A DNA stretch of 64,000 nucleotides from Lithobates sylvaticus (taxonomy: Eukaryota; Chordata; Amphibia; Anura; Ranidae). This document shows positions 16,601 through 28,709 of the stretch, one piece after another. Within the stretch, counting starts at the first letter, position 1; each line of letters begins with the position of its first letter. Location of the stretch: assembly GCA_028564925.1 (NCBI GenBank), contig CM053029.1, forward strand, positions 295,407,168 through 295,471,167. Reading direction: 5' to 3'. A program made the translations under genes and the position numbers. The notes beneath the pieces were generated by a model, which was not told the origin of the DNA, made no database searches, and saw only the letters and a program-made list of their open reading frames with translations.

Positions 16601-19122
16601 GCGCAAAATGTCGGACCATTAAAAATTAAATATTTGACCAAAATAATGTCTAACTTTGTCTAATAGCACCTTTGCATAAAGGTACAGCTCTGATATATCA
16701 GGGTGAACCCTTCATCACTGGGTCCAGCTTGCATAACTAAATTACAATGGCTTGTTTTCTATCACGCTGTTTGTGTAAGAACTCCAGTTTCATGTTTCAA
16801 AAAGACAACTTTTTCCTGGCAATATTATAATAAATGATAACAATACCCTGCGGTCATGCAGAGATGTCCATAAATCCAAAATATTCTTCTGCTTATACCC
16901 ACTGTACTTACAAGGAAAAGGGGCACATCATATCACAATCCACACATTCTGCTTTGGATTCAAAAATAAAAATAAATAAAAACAAACAGAAAGCGCTCAG
17001 CCACATCAAAAACTATAAAACAACTGGCTGCAGGTGGGATCTATCCTAACAGGGTGTGTGGACTTGATGTGATGGGTCTGTCATATTTACATTATATTTA
17101 TTATTACTCTCACATCATGGGCCGCACATCAATTTATTATCAGACTTTAAGATTTAATTTTTGTAGAAAAACTTCTTATGTATCCCTTCCATCTTGGCTT
17201 TGTTAAACATTATGGCAGCTGTATTCCAATTAACAACCTCATCTTAATCTTTTTTCTTTCCACTCAATAAATGTAAAATTACTAAATTGTTATCTTAATC
17301 TAAACTAATCCCATTTTTATAAATTCCCCCTTAACCTGGATTTCATTTCCAATCAAAGGTTGTCTAAACCAGTTTCAATATATCTATATTATTAATAAAA
17401 TTGTTAAAACTAATATTAGAAATTAATACTCAAATGATAATTTCAATATCACACCCTAATATATATATACACACAGATAACGTTCCTTAAAGGGGGACAT
17501 ATTACTTAATTTTACTTAATTCCCTATTAAATGCACTGTTTCCACTATCAAAGGATATTCAATTTGTGTAATACACGGTTAAATGTAACCTTCATTTTAC
17601 CATGTTTGGAAAACAGATTCAAAAATAATTGTGATCACATTGTTTATCATTAGATTCGTTAACCCGGCACATAAAGTTATAAATGTTTTGTCTAAAAAAA
17701 CTGAAATTGGCATGGTGTCCTTCCAGCTTATCACCAACCTCTCATCCCAGCTACATTCTTTCAGGAGAGCACAAAGGAGGGGGTCACATCTGCGTACATG
17801 ACACACACAAGCGATAGAACTAAAGGTTCCAGCATTCACACACATACACAAATATCTCTCTAAAATCGCTTACATTTTTCCCATTTGTACACAACACATG
17901 CATATCATTCTCTCACATTCTTTTAACTCTTTTAAATACTTCCTTGATAAATTTCTGCTTTCCTTATTTAGTTCTTATATCCTTTGCATCCAATGTATTG
18001 TAATATCATACTTCACATACTGTACCTTCTATGATCAGACGGGCAGCCATAGTGCTCATCCCATCTTCCCTCTCTGACAACATATAAAATATTCTGTTTT
18101 AACTCTCATTTCTCTGTTTCTTGACTTTATTAGTTGTAGTGCCTGACCCCAAATTAATCCCACAACTTAACATGAAAATGTCCCTTTCTGTCTAGTGTTA
18201 ATTGTCACCCTTCATCCATCCTGCTCATATCGATAGCTGTTTCTCTAGCTGTGTACTCTGCATGATTCTTAGTCCCTGTGGACTTCGGTGGTAACCCAGT
18301 TACCCATTGTGGATCCATGTCCACTTTAACCATTAATCTAGGGGCTCAGTATAGGCGGAACAGCATCTTCGGTTCATATATAGCGCTCCTCTTGCGCTGG
18401 GCATTTTTGAGGGTCTCTTACCCTTCATTCCCTTACTTAATTTAATGCCCATAATGACTGGCCAGTCTTCTCTACGTGTGCCTATACCCTCTTGCCTCTA
18501 AACTACTTTTTCTAGCAGATGTACTACATATACCTGTGAACAGCACTATTCTTCCCTTTCTTATCTATAACACTCTGATGGACAGTAGACAGTGACACCA
18601 TAACATATAACCACCAATCAATACAGTTCGATTAAGGGGAGTAAGATAGGTACCCTTTGTCCCGAAAATGCCTTACCGATCAAGGAAGTCTGATAACTCA
18701 AATGTAAGCAAAAGGCTTACCTCAGCCGGCTCATTATCAGAAATTCCCGGATCGTCTCAAGCTCCTCGTTTCGGATACTCAGGGTCACCTTTTAACCCCT
18801 CCTGGGCAAAGCTCGCCACCTGTCCTGGAAATGTATAGATAGGCAACTTCTATCCTCATATTGATTAGTGGTTCCAAATTAATAATAACTACTGCAGTAG
18901 GGAACAGACACAAAAGATACGCTCAGCATCTTTCCAAATAACCGTTCTCCTTTATTATGACGCAATTCAGGGGTTTTATACACATGATTACGTAGGTATC
19001 ACATTAATATTACAATTGTTCATTTATGGTAACAAGAGGCGTATCATAGGCAGGCTTATTCTAATCAGGACTCGAAAGAATGTAAACATGTACTGAAAAC
19101 ATTATTAGTGCCGTGTGCACAG

Positions 19123-22100
19123 TATCAGGGAAATTAGTAGACCAGACTGTGTGGACTGCACAGAGGAAACCCAAAACACATATAAGTGAAATAATAAGTG
19201 TTTATTTAAATAAATGACAAGAAGTGAGAACAAAATAGTGCACTACCAACCACAAACTACAAACAAATAATATATACAATAAATGGGCAATACCAGAATC
19301 ACAAACGATTAGCCAAGCCAGGGTCATGCACGGGAGATCAGCAGATGAACAAGGGCAGGATGGGAGAGGGAACTAAGGATGGGAAAGGCAACAAAGGAGC
19401 AGGAACTCAGGAACACAGGATCAGGATCAGGATGGGAAGGGTACAGGTTACAGGTCTCAGGTCTCAGGTCACAGGTTCAGGGCACATGGAAGAGAGATAC
19501 CAAGGCAAGTGTGTGAGGGCTGGCCGGGTATTTATAATCTGCCAGTGATTGGCCTCATGTGACAGCTGAGCGCAGAAAGAGCTGTCTGCTCCACACTGCC
19601 AGGATCCATCCACTGATGGACGCCAGTACTGCGGCCCAAAGGTGATATCCCAGCAGGGAAGGCCTCTCCTGACAGTTATAAACTGCCAGGAGACACCTGC
19701 TGGTGGACCACAGTACTGCACGCCAAATGATGGGTCTTACCAGCGGACGGATCCATTCCTGACAGTACCCCCCCTCAAAGGAGCGGCCTCCGGACGCTCC
19801 AACTAGCTGCTGCTGGGACAAGTCCATGGCATCGAGGTGGGCAGCAGGCACTTCAAGCTGGACAGCAGGCACGGGCACTTTAGGCTGGGCAGCAGGAACA
19901 GGCACATCAAGCTGGGCAGCAGGAACAGGCACATCAAGCTGGGCAGCAGGAACAGGCACATCAAGCTGGGCAGCAGGAACAGGCACATCAAGCTGGGCAG
20001 CAGGAACAGGCACATCAAGCTGGGCAGCAGGAACAGGCACATCAAGCTGGGCAGCAGACAGGAACACATCAGGCTGGGCAGCAGACAGGAACACATCAGA
20101 CTAGGCAGCAGACAGGAACACATCGGGCTGGGCAGCAGACAGGAACACATCGGGCTGGGCAGCAGACAGGAACACATCGGGCTGGGCAGCAGACAGGAAC
20201 ACATCGGGCTGGGCAGCAGACAGGAACACATCGGGCTGGGCAGCAGACAGGAACACATCGGGCTGGGCAGCAGACAGGAACACATCGGGCTGGGCAGCAG
20301 ACAGGAACACATCGGGCTGGGCAGCAGACAGGAACACATCGGGCTGGGCAGCAGACACTGGGACCTTAGGCCGAACAGCAAGTACCGTAAGGGCAGGCTG
20401 GATAACAGGCACATCGGACTGGTAAGCTGGCACATCAGACCGGGAGGCTGGCACATCAGACCGGGAAGCTGGCACATCAGACCGGGAAGCTGGCACATCG
20501 GACCTGAGGACCGGCACATCGGACCTGAGGACCGGCACATCAGACCCGAGGACCGGCACATCAGACCCGAGGACCGGCACATCAGACCCGAGGACCGGCA
20601 CAATAGACCCGAGGACCGGCACAATAGACCCGAGGACCGGCACATCAGACCCAAGGACCGGCACATCGGACCCGAGGACCGGCACATCGGACCCGAGGAC
20701 CGGCACATCGGACCCGAGGACTGGCACATCAGACTGGGAAGCTGGCACATCAGACTGGGAAGCTGGCACATCAGACTGGGAAGCTGGCACATCAGATTTG
20801 AGGACTGGCACATCAGATTTGAGGACTGGCACATCCGACTGGGAAGCTGGCACATCCAACTGGGAAGCTGGCACATCCAACTGGGAAGCTGGCACATCAG
20901 ACTGGGAAGCTGGCACATCAGACTGGAGGACTGGCACATCAGACTGGGAAGCTGGCACATCCGACTGGGAAGCTGGCACATCAGATTGGAGGACTGGCAC
21001 ATCAGACTGGGAAGCTGGCACATCAGACTGGGAAGCTGGCACATCAGACTGGGAAGCTGGCACATCAGACTGGGAAGCTGGCACATCAGATTTGAGGACT
21101 GGCACATCAGACTGGGAAACTGGCACATCAGACTGGGAAGCTGGCACATCAGACTGGGAAGCTGGCACATCAGACTGGGAAGCTGGCACATCAGACTGGG
21201 AAGCTGGCACATCAGATTTGAGGACTGGCACATCAGATTTGAGGACTGGCACATCAGACTGGGAAGCTGGCACATCAGACTGGGAAGCTGGCACATCAGA
21301 CTGGGAAGCTGGCACATCAGACTGGGAAGCTGGCACATCCGACTGGGAAGCTGGCAGCGGGGCAGCAGACTGGAAGGCCGGCACCGAGACAGCAGATTGG
21401 AAGGACGGCACCGAGACAGCAGACTGGAAGGCCGGCACCGAGACAGCAGACTGGAAGGCCGGCACCGAGACAGCAGACTGGAAGGCCGGCACCGAGACAG
21501 CAGACTGGAAGGCCGGCACCGAGACAGCAGACTGGAAGGCCGGCACCGAGACAGCAGACTGGAAGGCCGGCACCGAGACAGCAGACTGGAAGGCCGGCAC
21601 CGAGACAGCAGACTGGAAGGCCGGCACCGAGACAGCAGACTGGAAGGCCGGCACGAGACAGCAGACTGGAAGGCCGGCACCGAGACAGCAGACTGGAAGG
21701 CCGGCACAGGGACAGCAGACTGGGAAGCTGGCAGCGGGTAATCAAGCTGGAAGTCTGGCAGCGGGTCATCAGGCTGGAAGTCTGGCAGCGGGTCATCAGG
21801 CTGGAAGTCTGGCAGCGGGTCATCAGGCTGGAAAGCTGGCAGCGGGTCATCAGGCTGGAAAGCTGGCAGCGGGTCATCAGGCTGGAAAGCTGGCAGCGGG
21901 TCATCAGGCTGGAAAGCTGGCAGCGGGTCATCAGGCTGGAAAGCTGGCAGCGGGTCATCAGACTGGAAGGCAGGGACGTCAAGCTGGAAGGCTGGAACAT
22001 CAGGCTGGAAGGCTGGCACCAGGACATCAGACTGGAAGGCTGGGACGTCAGGCTGGAAGGCTGGTACCAGGACATCAGACTGGAAGGTTGGGACGTCAGG

Positions 22101-23744
22101 CTGGGTAGCAGGAACTGGGACGTCAGGCTGGGTAGCAGGAACTGGGACGTCAGGCTGGGTAGCAGGAACTGGGACGTCAGGCTGGGTAGCAGGAACTGGG
22201 ACGTCAGGCTGGGTAGCAGGAACTGGGACGTCAGGCTGGGTAGCAGGAACTGGGACGTCAGGCTGGAACAGGTTGGTTGGGGTGGAGGCAGGTTGGGTTA
22301 CTGGCAGGATAGTGTGGGTCACAAAGAACTTCCGTTTCTTCTTTGGCTTAGCCACTGCAGCTTTGTACGTGGGTGCAGGGCTGTAAGAAAAGAAAGTTTC
22401 TGGGCAAAATGAAGACCAAGGAACAGTGGCTGGAGGAGGATTTTGTGGGACTGTTACAGGTGGAGGAGAAGAGGCAGGTGGGCTGAAGGCAGGATAGGTG
22501 CTACACTTGGCGACTGGATAATAGTATTTGGTAGAAAGCAGAGAAAACTGGGCTGTAGCTGAGGTTGCCATAGGCAATGGGGAGATAGATACTTGAGAAG
22601 GCAGGTGATTAATGACAGGGCTGGGATGTTGTGGCTTAGCTAAATACAAGAGATCTGACCATGCTTGTAGCACAGGTTGGACAAACGCTGGTTCACACAC
22701 AGCCTGACTAACCAGAGATTGCACTGAATGGATGCAATCAGTCAACACCTGCTGTGAACAAGAGGAATACCGTTCAATGAAATAGGCTGGATCATCCTCT
22801 AACAACCATACCAGAGATTCAACTTGGCCATAATTGAAGGGGGGGAGAGAAATCATCACTTCCTTCTGGAAAACATGACAGGGCTGGCTTTGCACATAAT
22901 TTAATTAGGTGCTGAACATCCTCAAATAACATATAGCCTTGATCCACCAGGGAATGAGCTGATCGGATGGTTTCCATCAGCTGGTCACTAGTCCATCCTT
23001 TTAAAATCTGACAACAAGATTCACCATCCTCTTCTGCCAGCAGAGAATAATAAAGGATTTCATTGTAATCCATATTGGCAGACTAACAAACCAGGATGGT
23101 TCCTCAATGCAGCCACGTCTGGTCAGGGATGGCCTTGGTATACTATCAGGGAAATTAGTAGACCAGACTGTGTGGACTGCACAGAGGAAACCCAAAACAC
23201 ATATAAGTGAAATAATAAGTGTTTATTTAAATAAATGACAAGAAGTGAAAACAAAATAGTGCACTACCAACCACAAACTACAAACAAATAATATATACAA
23301 TAAATGGGCAATACCAGAATCACAAACGATTAGCCAAGCCAGGGTCATGCACGGGAGATCAGCAGATGAACAAGGGCAGGATGGGAGAGGGAACTAAGGA
23401 TGGGAAAGGCAACAAAGGAGCAGGAACTCAGGAACACAGGATCAGGATCAGGATGGGAAGGGTACAGGTTCAGGGCACATGGAAGAGAGATACCAAGGCA
23501 AGTGTGTGAGGGCTGGCCGGGTATTTATAATCTGCCAGTGATTGGCCTCATGTGACAGCTGAGCGCAGAAAGAGCTGTCTGCTCCACACTGCCAGGATCC
23601 ATCCGCTGGTGCGGCCCAAAGGTGATATCCCAGCAGGGAAGGCCTCTCCTGACAGTTATAAACTGCCAGGAGACACCTGCTGGTGGACCACAGTACTGCA
23701 CGCCAAATGATGGGTCTTACCAGCAGATGGATCCATTCCTGACA
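19123..23744 (-). mobile_element. Non-autonomous LTR retroelement with tandem-repeat ORF, fossil
   Basis: LTRs at 19123-19764 and 23144-23744 begin TATCAGGGAAATTAG and end CCTGACA (as + strand). ACAG lies on both sides (19119-19122 and 23745-23748). A G-rich purine tract by the left LTR puts it on the minus strand. The interior is 3.4 kb. It opens (minus strand, from about 23073) with a gag-like or unknown leader, then a basic stretch KPKKKRKFFV near 22340, then a very long array of Pro/Val/Ala-rich repeats. No protease, reverse transcriptase or integrase is seen, so it must have depended on another element. The LTRs are nearly identical apart from short length changes, so it is young. It lies inside the right LTR of the ERV. 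Confidence 0.8.
19850..22270 (-). repeat. Coding-like minisatellite array, 24- and 27-bp units
   Basis: About 90 units in blocks: 27-bp units reading QLDVPVPAA (19860-20050), 27-bp QPDVFLSAA (20050-20360), 24-bp QSDVPASQ-type and PVLGSDV-type (20390-21350), 27-bp QSAVSVPAF (21360-21725), 27-bp units with GGCAGCGGGTCATCAG (21725-21960), and 27-bp QPDVPVPAT (22090-22265). Unit lengths are multiples of three and units lack stops in several frames, so long open frames appear on both strands. Only the minus strand agrees with the element's direction. Confidence 0.9.
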
Positions 23745-24074
23745 ACAGTGAGGGCAGTGTGCAATACATACAAAATAGAATACAATTATATACAGAACTT
23801 ACAAATTTCCATTACAACAGCGATGCCTTTTCATCGCTAAATATCTCCTAAACCATGTAGGTTTAGGAGATATTTATTGGACCTACAGGTAAGCCTTAAT
23901 CTAGGCTTACCTGTAGGCCAAAGTCATGTGGAAGGGTTTACTTTCACTTTAACTCTTACAGGAGAGAATTTCCCTTCCTAGGGGTGGATTTCCTCTCACT
24001 TCCTGTTGTCTCCCTCCGTTTGTAAGTAGGAGTCGTTTGTAAATCGGATGTTTGTAAGTAGGGGACTCCCTGTA

Positions 24075-25312
24075 ATGGACTCTTATCATTTAAAAACAAA
24101 TGGACATATGTGTATCACAGCAACAGCCCCCAACATTTACACTTTATAAATAGTGGGCCAGTACAATCTCTAATATACCAAGGTCTACGCAATGTTCAGG
24201 CTAAATTCACTTTCTCAGGACTCACCAAAAAACAAATCTGGCAGTAGATGAGCTTTACATGGAAAGTCCCACTGAATGGTGGTGACAAGTTTTGTGGAAT
24301 AAAGCACATCCAGCATAAAATACACCAGTCTGTCCCGCAACCATTTATTTAGAGCACAGAGATTCTTAAGTCATGGCCCTAGACAATTCATGCCACATGG
24401 ATCTGAAAATGGTGCTGCATGGAGGGGACCAAACGCATGGCTTCATAATCCATAAAGGCTCCCTGTGAACAGACTTCTGGGTTGATGAAGGCTGAACATC
24501 ATTCGATCTGGAAATGGGGCGTCAGCTGCTGAACCAACTGAAGTATCTGCAGGGGATAGCGCTGGAGTGGGGGCAGCAGGTGAGAATTGCAGCAAAAGCA
24601 GCTGTGAGGGTATTTATCTTTTGAACCAGAATATGGGCTTTGATTTATTAAAATTTCTGAAAATTAAAATGTACTTGTTACCCACAGCAACCATATTCCA
24701 TGCTTACAGAGCAATATGGTATAGCAAATCAGTTTGGTTGTTACAGGTAAGAATATTGAAACATTGTGATAAATACCTGTGAGATTTGAAGTCCTCACCA
24801 AGTCCTGTTGTTGAAATTTCTATGTCTATACAATAAGGCATACAACAGAAACACCTATTTGATATTAGTTTTGTTCATATGACACATCTGCATTGAATAA
24901 ACATGAACATTGTTCAACTTTTCATCCTAAAGCAGAGTAACACAACGAGAACAAGGGATTAGAATTAATTTGCCGCTGAGATCCAAGTAATCGATCACTT
25001 GATGGACACATAGAAGAAGTGCACTGCTGACAGTCCGTTATGTTCCACTGATGGTGCATTAAGACTTCAAAAGAGAGGATTTGCTCAAGTGCTTTGTTTG
25101 ACTTTTAGATTATCTTTGCTTCCCAAGTTCAAGAAATAAAAATTAAGATAATGCAGGTCATTCTCATACAATTCTAGTGTCTTCAGTCAGACAATTTTTG
25201 TGTACCATGGTTTACAGGTTATCAATATGAAATGCAAGCTTGCTTTAATCAAAGTGGACATAACATAAATAGCATTGCAATTGAATAATATTTAAAACCT
25301 TGACATCATGGG
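24075..25312. other. Intron sequence with nothing recognised
   Basis: AT-rich, non-repetitive-looking intron. Short open frames have no family resemblance and no splice context. It may be old host intron. Confidence 0.5.
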
Positions 25313-25492
25313 GTTGATTTACTAACTTTAGGTGGTGCAAAATCTGGTGCAGCTCTGCAAAGAAACCAATCCGCTTCCAGGTTTCTTTGTCAAAGCTTAA
25401 TTGAACAAGCTGAAGTTAGAAGCCGATTGGCTACTATGTACAGCTGCACCAGATTTTGCACTCTCCAATTTTAGTAAATCAATCCCATTGTG
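25313..25492. mobile_element. Foldback MITE, about 180 bp
   Basis: The ends TTGATTTACTAACTTTAG and TTTTAGTAAATCAATCCC are inverted, and inner arms CAAAATCTGGTGCAGCT and AGCTGCACCAGATTTTGC also pair. Low-copy features and family are not determined. Confidence 0.75.
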
Positions 25493-25524
25493 TGGGGTAT
25501 TTAAATGTACACTGTGTGTCACTG

Positions 25525-26312
25525 GTAATATCACAAGGCCATGGCTTGCATGGGGTCTCAAAGGAATTTAGCCACATACCTAGCTTAACATAGATAACAA
25601 GTTAATCGTAAAGCACCAAAATGCAAGGTTCATTTATTAAAAAGTGTCTCATTCTGCCCATCTAAAAATTCAGAACACAAAAACATCTGTGGAGAGAATC
25701 TAAAAAATATACCTTACAACCGGTTTTCATTTGTAATGTCAATATTCTCCTGGCAAGATCCTGGGAATGCTGAGCATCCCAAATCTCACAAGAATCACTT
25801 TGGGATGTTCAATGTTTTTAATGTCTTAATGGAAAAATCGTGATGTCACCCTCTTCTTTGTAGAAGCCGGTTGTAAGCTATACTGTATATCTGAACTTCT
25901 TTTGAGGCTTTTTTTTTGTGTGATTTTTTTATGGGTAGGTGGGCTATTTAATAAAGGAGGCTTGCATTTTGGTGCTTTAGGCTGGGCTCACACTTGAGAA
26001 TGCAACAACTTACAGCAGGAGTCAGGTGCTTCTCCAGTCACCGTCTCAGGTCCGATTTCAACCCAAATTTTGGGCTGAATTCAGACCCGAAACAGACCAA
26101 AAGATGCACAGGACTCCTGTGCAATTCAAACTGGAGCCGCTGCCAAGATGTGAGAGCCGGTCACAATCCCCTGCTTTGCAAATTGGATGCAGGGAAACCC
26201 ACATCCAATTTGCAATTGTGTGAACCCAGCCTTAAAGCCACCCTGTCTAAATGGGGTTTATTGCGTGGCTAAATTCCTCTGGGACTCCATGGAAACCAAG
26301 GCCTCATGGTAA
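25525..26312. mobile_element. Nested foldback MITEs
   Basis: Outer arms AAGGCCATGGCTTGCATGGG and AATTTAGCCAC (25528-25575) pair with GTGGCTAAATT and CCATGGAAACCAAGGCCT (26264-26306). A further pair, AAAGCACCAAAATGCAAG and CTTGCATTTTGGTGCTTTA, lies at 25610 and 25962. Inside, 25978-26236 is a second MITE with ends TAGGCTGGGCTCACACTT and GTGTGAACCCAGCCTTA. A palindromic segment with ACAACCGG and CCGGTTGT lies at 25715-25880. Confidence 0.7.
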
Positions 26313-26439
26313 TATAAATATAATACAAATCATAATTAAATATTTATGGGACAGAAACATGTTTAATACTTTTAATCATCCATATTACATTAAGTGGCTT
26401 TTTTTCAAGATAGCAGCACCTAAAATACAGTACAATTTA

Positions 26440-26720
26440 ATCTTCCATTTTGGATACAGCAAGGGAGGGTTATAACCCCTGTAAGATTTTTTTTTTTTTT
26501 TTTTTTTTCGCCATCTGTGTCTCATTGTGGAGATTTCCCTTCACTTCCTGTCCCATACTAAAACATGAAATGAGGGGAAATCCCTGCAAATTAGTGGAAT
26601 TCCTTGGGGACCCCAGATCCCCAGAACTAGTGTCCCCATTTCCCCTCTATTACTTTTCTGGGGACAACCCAAAATTTGGGATTTTCTTTTACTTTCACTT
26701 TCAATGATAATGGTAAACAG
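26440..26720. repeat. Dispersed repeat fragment
   Basis: The segment AGGGTTATAACCCCTGTAAG, then CTTCACTTCCTGTCCCATAC and GATTTTCTTTTACTTTCACT resembles the body and end of the family-A/B MITEs in this window. No clear ends; a T run lies at 26489-26510. Confidence 0.45.
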
Positions 26721-28709
26721 GACAAATATAGAGGGCGAATCTCCCTAATGGGTACAGAAACAGCAATAAAAACTGGAGTTTGTAGCCCTTTGCACACTTT
26801 TCTGCCCTAGGGTGACAACATTGCTCCTGCAAAGATGTAGTACAGTGAGTAAATGTTGTCACTGACAACAGGAAGAGTGTTAATAGCAGCATCACCAAGT
26901 GAAAATAAAGGTAAAAAAATCCTGAAATCTAAGGGCTAGTAAGCTGCAATATATTACATCTTTGTTCTTGGGTTTAGATACACTTCGCTAGAATAAAAAT
27001 CCCTCAATGGTTTCCTTGCGAAAATCTAAACAAGAGACCACTGGATCTGAGATAATATCAGCTATTCCACAGGAATGTATCCTAGCATGTGGCAGAAGGC
27101 TGAAAAGGTGAAGTATGAAGTGCTACTTGAGGCATGGGGACACAAGGGAAGAAAAACTTGGAGGTGTTGTTTAAAAGGTCCCATGTAAGGGTCACCAGAA
27201 GTTATATGTTTCTTGGCTCATCTCTATGAGGGTAAAGCTGAACCCCTTGTTTGGCAGGTTACACAGGTATCTTGGCAAGAGAGAGAATGTGAGCACAGCT
27301 GCGAAAGTAGGTGAAAGCTCACCCCAAGAATGTTGAGTGGGAGATCTTGTTTTTCAGGAGCTCTCTAGCAACCCATAAGATCCGAAAGAAAGGTAGGGAA
27401 GGTAGAAAGACTCCCCCGGATTGTAACAAAACCCATTGCCAATGATGAAATACCCGTCAAAAAACATAAATACTGTCTACTTGAGAATCTGCACGGACTA
27501 CAAATTAGTTCTGTAAACTTTGTACAAGAATAGCCTGGCTTTCTCCCAATAAAAAGGGTCTGCACTAAAGACAGTAAACACAACCTATCCTTGCTCCCTG
27601 TAATCTTTTCCTGCGACCCCATTATAGAAATGGGCTTTCTTGAAATACATAAAAAATGATTCCATATTTTATAACTGCTATGCAGTGCTAGTTTCTTCCA
27701 GTGTGCAGAGTTTACACAAAACGACATACTCGGTATGGTTCACTGAGCCTGGCAACCAACACTCAGCATGCATTCTTAAAATGCTGTCCACCAAGGATAA
27801 CAAAACATAGCTTTCTGGGAATATAGCAGGTAACCATGGGACACTGAGTGATTTCTGTGTCTGAAAACAGAAGGCAATGTTAATATATCTGTCAGAAAAG
27901 ATCTTCAAGTTGTGGAAAAATAGACAACCAGTATACCAAGTGATAAATTCAAGTAGGGACAATTGAAGCATCTTTTGTCAGGGTCTCTAAATTAAGTCAA
28001 TTGTAACAGAGTTGTATTATTTATGCATCCTTTATAATGTAGAAACAAAACAGAAAAAAACAAAATTCACCTTTGTAATGCCATGGTAAGGATACAGAAC
28101 TGGAAGCTTAGAAATCTTCCTGCTGTAATCCCAGGGTGAGGTATGAGGTCAGTGAATGTTGACCGAAAATATGTATTGCTGGGATAGATAAAGAGTAATA
28201 GAAGGGATCATTTTATTTTTTCCCAAGAAAAGGTCCAAAAGGTCCTCTGGACTTTTTGTGCCAGTCATGTGACCAAAAACCTAGGCATCAAGGCATTTGA
28301 TCTTTGCTGTTCAGAAACAGAATTCAGATTGGCTGATCCTCCACTTTAACAGAGATCACATGATCAACTGCCTGAGATTTTCAAAACAGGACTACCTGTC
28401 CGTATCTCTCAAATGTAAGAAAAAATGATTTTTTACCGTTGATTATTGTTTTTTTGGCATCTTCATATTTCTGAAGTGCCGCACTTAACACTGAAACCTG
28501 ACCTATGCTTCAAGGTATTTCAACCAGAGTTCTGCAGAACCCCAGGGTTCCATCTCTATTGCAGAAGATTTATATTCAAACAATAGTTTCACTCTTTCCC
28601 CTAAAAATCATGCTTTTACTACTGCCAGCAAACTCCCTGGGGGTCTGTATTTACTGTCACCACAGAGGAGGTGAATATAAAACCATGATTGTCATGCTTG
28701 TGCCACACT
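26721..28709. other. Intron sequence with nothing recognised
   Basis: No gene, RNA or clear mobile element is seen. Short open frames lack family resemblance. Confidence 0.5.

Larger units (their letters stand above)
14201..23816 (-). mobile_element. Endogenous retrovirus-like element, fossil, broken
   Basis: LTRs lie at 14201-14570 (370 bp) and from 18821 to 23816; the second is interrupted by another LTR element. Target duplications ACAG flank the whole (14197-14200 and 23817-23820). A purine tract (read on the minus strand) abuts the left LTR, so the element runs on the minus strand. A small remnant near 15030-15160 resembles the integrase C-terminal region that reads LKPGDLWIVK and WIHTRH. 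The rest of the 4.25-kb interior gives no clear gag, pol or env. It is broken many times over (more than ten breaks). The 4-bp duplication and this remnant fit a gamma- or epsilon-like ERV. The two LTRs differ at only a few bases where I compared them, so the insertion is fairly young. Confidence 0.75.
13862..23948. mobile_element. TTAA-type MITE B (T2/Kolobok- or piggyBac-like), split by an ERV
   Basis: The flanking TTAA copies are at 13858-13861 and 23949-23952. The ends are AGAGGAAGTAAAGCC and GGTTTACTTTCACTT, imperfect inverses. The MITE's own sequence is 13862-14200 and 23817-23948. It contains a CTAGTATGCATAGCATACTAG palindrome-like core near 13930, a GC-rich middle, and AGCCTTAATCTAGGCTTACC near the right end. 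The uninterrupted MITE A at 1881-2275 shows the empty TTAA site. TTAA-AGRGG termini resemble the Xenopus T2/Kolobok MITEs. Confidence 0.75.

Noticed and set aside
14571-18820. A separate host gene inside the ERV interior
   Set aside because: Only short open frames and one integrase-like remnant are seen; no splice or family evidence for a host gene.
19837-22108. Long + strand open frames (634 and 436 codons) as genes
   Set aside because: They are products of 24/27-bp repeats without stops. The LTR element that contains them runs on the minus strand.
19850-22270. CRISPR-like array
   Set aside because: Repeats are contiguous and lack unique spacers, and the genome is eukaryotic.
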